Positions 62,080-64,000 of a DNA stretch of 64,000 nt are shown one piece after another. Under the pieces are notes generated by a model that did not search any database, was not told the origin of the DNA, and was given only the letters and a program-made list of their open reading frames with translations. The stretch spans positions 248,001 to 312,000 of the forward strand of contig CANNZV010000252.1 of NCBI GenBank assembly GCA_947561585.1. The letters run 5' to 3'. This DNA comes from Caprella mutica (lineage: Eukaryota; Arthropoda; Malacostraca; Amphipoda; Caprellidae). The translations under genes were made by a program, and so were the position numbers. Each line of letters opens with the position of its first letter. Positions within the stretch are counted from its first letter, which is position 1.

Positions 62080-62205
62080 TGAGTTACGAGTTTTCGATCA
62101 TATAAGAATGACTATATATAATTCAACATTCAACTCGCTATTAAGTATAATTATATGACCGAAATTCTAGAATCGTTAGAAAACGCGGAATTTGGCCTAT
62201 AGCTA
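62080..62205. mobile_element. Decayed MITE of the GGGTAAGTTC type
   Basis: GATCATATAAGAATGAC on the left and ATTATATGACCGAAATTCTAGAA on the right keep the internal motif pair of the family, but both termini are degraded. Confidence 0.5.
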
Positions 62206-62544
62206 CTGTCATTATTTTGAATATGGGTTAATTCTTTATATCAGCCTATTCTATAAGAAATGACTCCTTTTATTCTGCCTTACTATAATGTATTAGTTCA
62301 TGCTTCATTTCTCACCATTGCTGTACAAACCAGAACTGTTCAGCTTCTAATAAACACTACCTGTCAAACACTGGCTACTGTATTCACTTTATCGATATCA
62401 AGGTAGGTATGTATTTTATGTTCCGTGTAACACTTGTGTAAAACTCATAAAAATGACAGAGTACTGCAATGAAGTACTACTTCTAATAGATATATTTAAT
62501 GATTAATTGTAATTCATATTGTTCATATAACTTTATGTTTATAT

Positions 62545-62632
62545 TATTTAATTGGTATCCATGATACCTTTAGTATCCTTGATACCGATGGTGTCCGTAT
62601 CACGTGCATGTATCATGGATACCAATTAATAT
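62545..62632. mobile_element. Hairpin element TTAATTGGTATCCATGATAC
   Basis: TTAATTGGTATCCATGATAC and GTATCATGGATACCAATTAA are perfect 20-bp inverted repeats separated by 48 bp that hold further GATACC-type half repeats. It may be a very short MITE. Confidence 0.75.
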
Positions 62633-63004
62633 AAAAGTTACAGAACAATGTTCTTCTTTATGCCTCTATTTTGAAGTGCATGGAGCCTGTGCAAGAACAC
62701 ACTCGTGCGTGAAGTGATTGTCACTATTTTTACAGTATCGCAATAGGTATATCTTTTACATACAGTATAGATTAAAATCCGCCTATATTGATGTGTACAG
62801 TATTTCAGTGCTAAGGAATATGAGGAATTAGAGTGTAACTGAGTTATGAAGTATTGGTTCTTTTATAACTCAAGATTCATTCATACCTCTGGTGCAGTAG
62901 ATAGTTTTCTATGAATAAAATCATAGAAAACCATGGTCATTGAGGGATATCTATGACTCAATTTTTGACATATATTATTTCCTATAATTAAAAGCATTGA
63001 AGAT

Positions 63005-63200
63005 ATTTCATTACTCAGGGGCATTTCATAACTCAGGGGCATTTCATTACTCAGGGGCATTTCATTACTCAGGGGCATTTCATAACTCAGGGGCATTTCA
63101 TAACTCAGGGGCGTTTCATAACTCAGGGGCATTTCATAACTCAGGGGCATTTCATAACTCAGGGGAATTTCATAACTCAGGGGCATTTCATTACTCGAGT
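63005..63200. repeat. 18-bp array GGGGCATTTCATAACTCA
   Basis: About eleven copies, with CATAACTC alternating irregularly with CATTACTC. The two opposed frames at 62881-63186 and 62997-63209 are open only because 18 is a multiple of three. Confidence 0.95.
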
Positions 63201-63205
63201 GCTTT

Positions 63206-64000
63206 ATAACTCATTAGTTTTTTCTGTATCTTCAGTTTGTAGAATGAATTGTGTATTTTCGACAGAATTAAATGGATGCATTAATTGTGATTCCTGTTAA
63301 TTTGTCAAATAAACAAAAATAATGTCCTTTATATATTGAAATTTTGTATTTATTTTATCATTTTGTATATAATGAAATTAATTAGTTTACGTGCAGGCGT
63401 CGATTCATAATTCCAAACTTATGTTCACATCTAAACCTCTTTTGTTGGTTCGAAATTCTGTCTGAAAATTGTTATCTGTATAATGAATGTATTGCGAATG
63501 GCAATTCATACTCTATACTCTGTGTAGGTAGTGTATGGTCATAGGTGAGGTCAATCATAAGTTAGATGCATCACACTGTGCAATATATAATTATACTTCA
63601 GTAACAAAACAACCTGCAAGTAATAGCTGATAAATTACTTTATAGTCCAGGACGTGTATCTAAATCAGTCATCCGTATAAAAGTTTTCCTTGTAAGCGCT
63701 ACATAGAAAATGTAGAAACTGTTATCAACAGAGGGATTCGAAACTCACAAGTTCGTAACTCATTAAGCTCACATCTCAAAGTTCCTAGTCGAGATTTTCT
63801 ACTGCATTTTGAAATACACATCTAGAAGCTGTAAGTCTTATTCAAATTTTTAATGATATTAGTATTAAGTAACTGCTAATTATTGTCACTGGATGGTGAT
63901 AAGTGACTTTGTTCTTAGAGCCACTTCCCTTTCTGACTGCTTCTTCGTCTTCCCTTGTATTTTTTCTTCTTCTGATGCCTGTGATTTGTCCCGAAGATAA
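63206..64000. other. No gene seen
   Basis: AT-rich DNA. At 63890-63940 it resembles 51241-51290 (GTGACTTTGTTC..GAGCCACTTC), a further fragment of the dispersed repeat. Confidence 0.4.

Overview
The window is eukaryotic, AT-rich nuclear DNA. It has interrupted genes with GT-AG introns, many transposon-derived inverted repeats and more than a dozen minisatellites. The gene content points to a bilaterian invertebrate, probably an arthropod: the Expansion-type MH2 protein family is known from invertebrates. I cannot name the species. I recognised no ribosomal RNA, tRNA, CRISPR array or intact transposase or reverse transcriptase gene.

Two protein-coding genes can be rebuilt exon by exon. (1) On the minus strand, ten exons between 14264 and 3586 join in perfect phase into a complete 448-residue protein: an N-terminal SMAD-type MH2 domain with no MH1 domain, then a proline- and tyrosine-rich tail. 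It closely resembles Drosophila Expansion. No single exon is a long ATG-initiated ORF, so simple ORF scanning misses it. (2) On the plus strand, eight exons between 47977 and 54584 join in phase into at least 906 residues of a MYST-family histone acetyltransferase of the KAT7/HBO1 (chameau) type: a Ser-rich basic N-terminal region, a KAT7-type C2HC finger, a MYST C2HC finger and the catalytic domain. Its first coding exon was not found. A likely poly(A) signal lies near 56694.

Layout: 1-1012 is a near-perfect 1-kb foldback element flanked by TA. 1023-3585 is AT-rich DNA with MITEs. 3586-14264 is the MH2 gene, whose introns carry a 20-bp and a 46-bp minisatellite and several inverted-repeat elements. 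15.1-15.25 kb is a CpG-rich patch containing a perfect NRF1-type palindrome. 15.4-42.9 kb is a gene-poor tract with large tandem arrays: 22/29 bp, 18 bp, 50 bp, 20 bp, 14 bp, 58 bp, 28 bp, 20/60 bp, 20 bp and 50 bp units. 45.05-47.5 kb is a nest of inverted and direct copies of a few modules just upstream of the first KAT7 exon recognised. 47.98-56.7 kb is the KAT7 gene, with a hAT-like MITE and other insertions in its introns and a MITE plus a 71-bp array in its probable 3' UTR. 56.7-64 kb is intergenic DNA with several hairpin elements, a duplicated dispersed repeat and an 18-bp array.

The two genes have unrelated roles: cytoplasmic or epithelial signalling and morphogenesis for the MH2 protein, chromatin acetylation for KAT7. 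They are not an operon or gene cluster. The most notable structural features are the density of short-TIR elements flanked by TA and tandem arrays that seem to have grown out of such elements.
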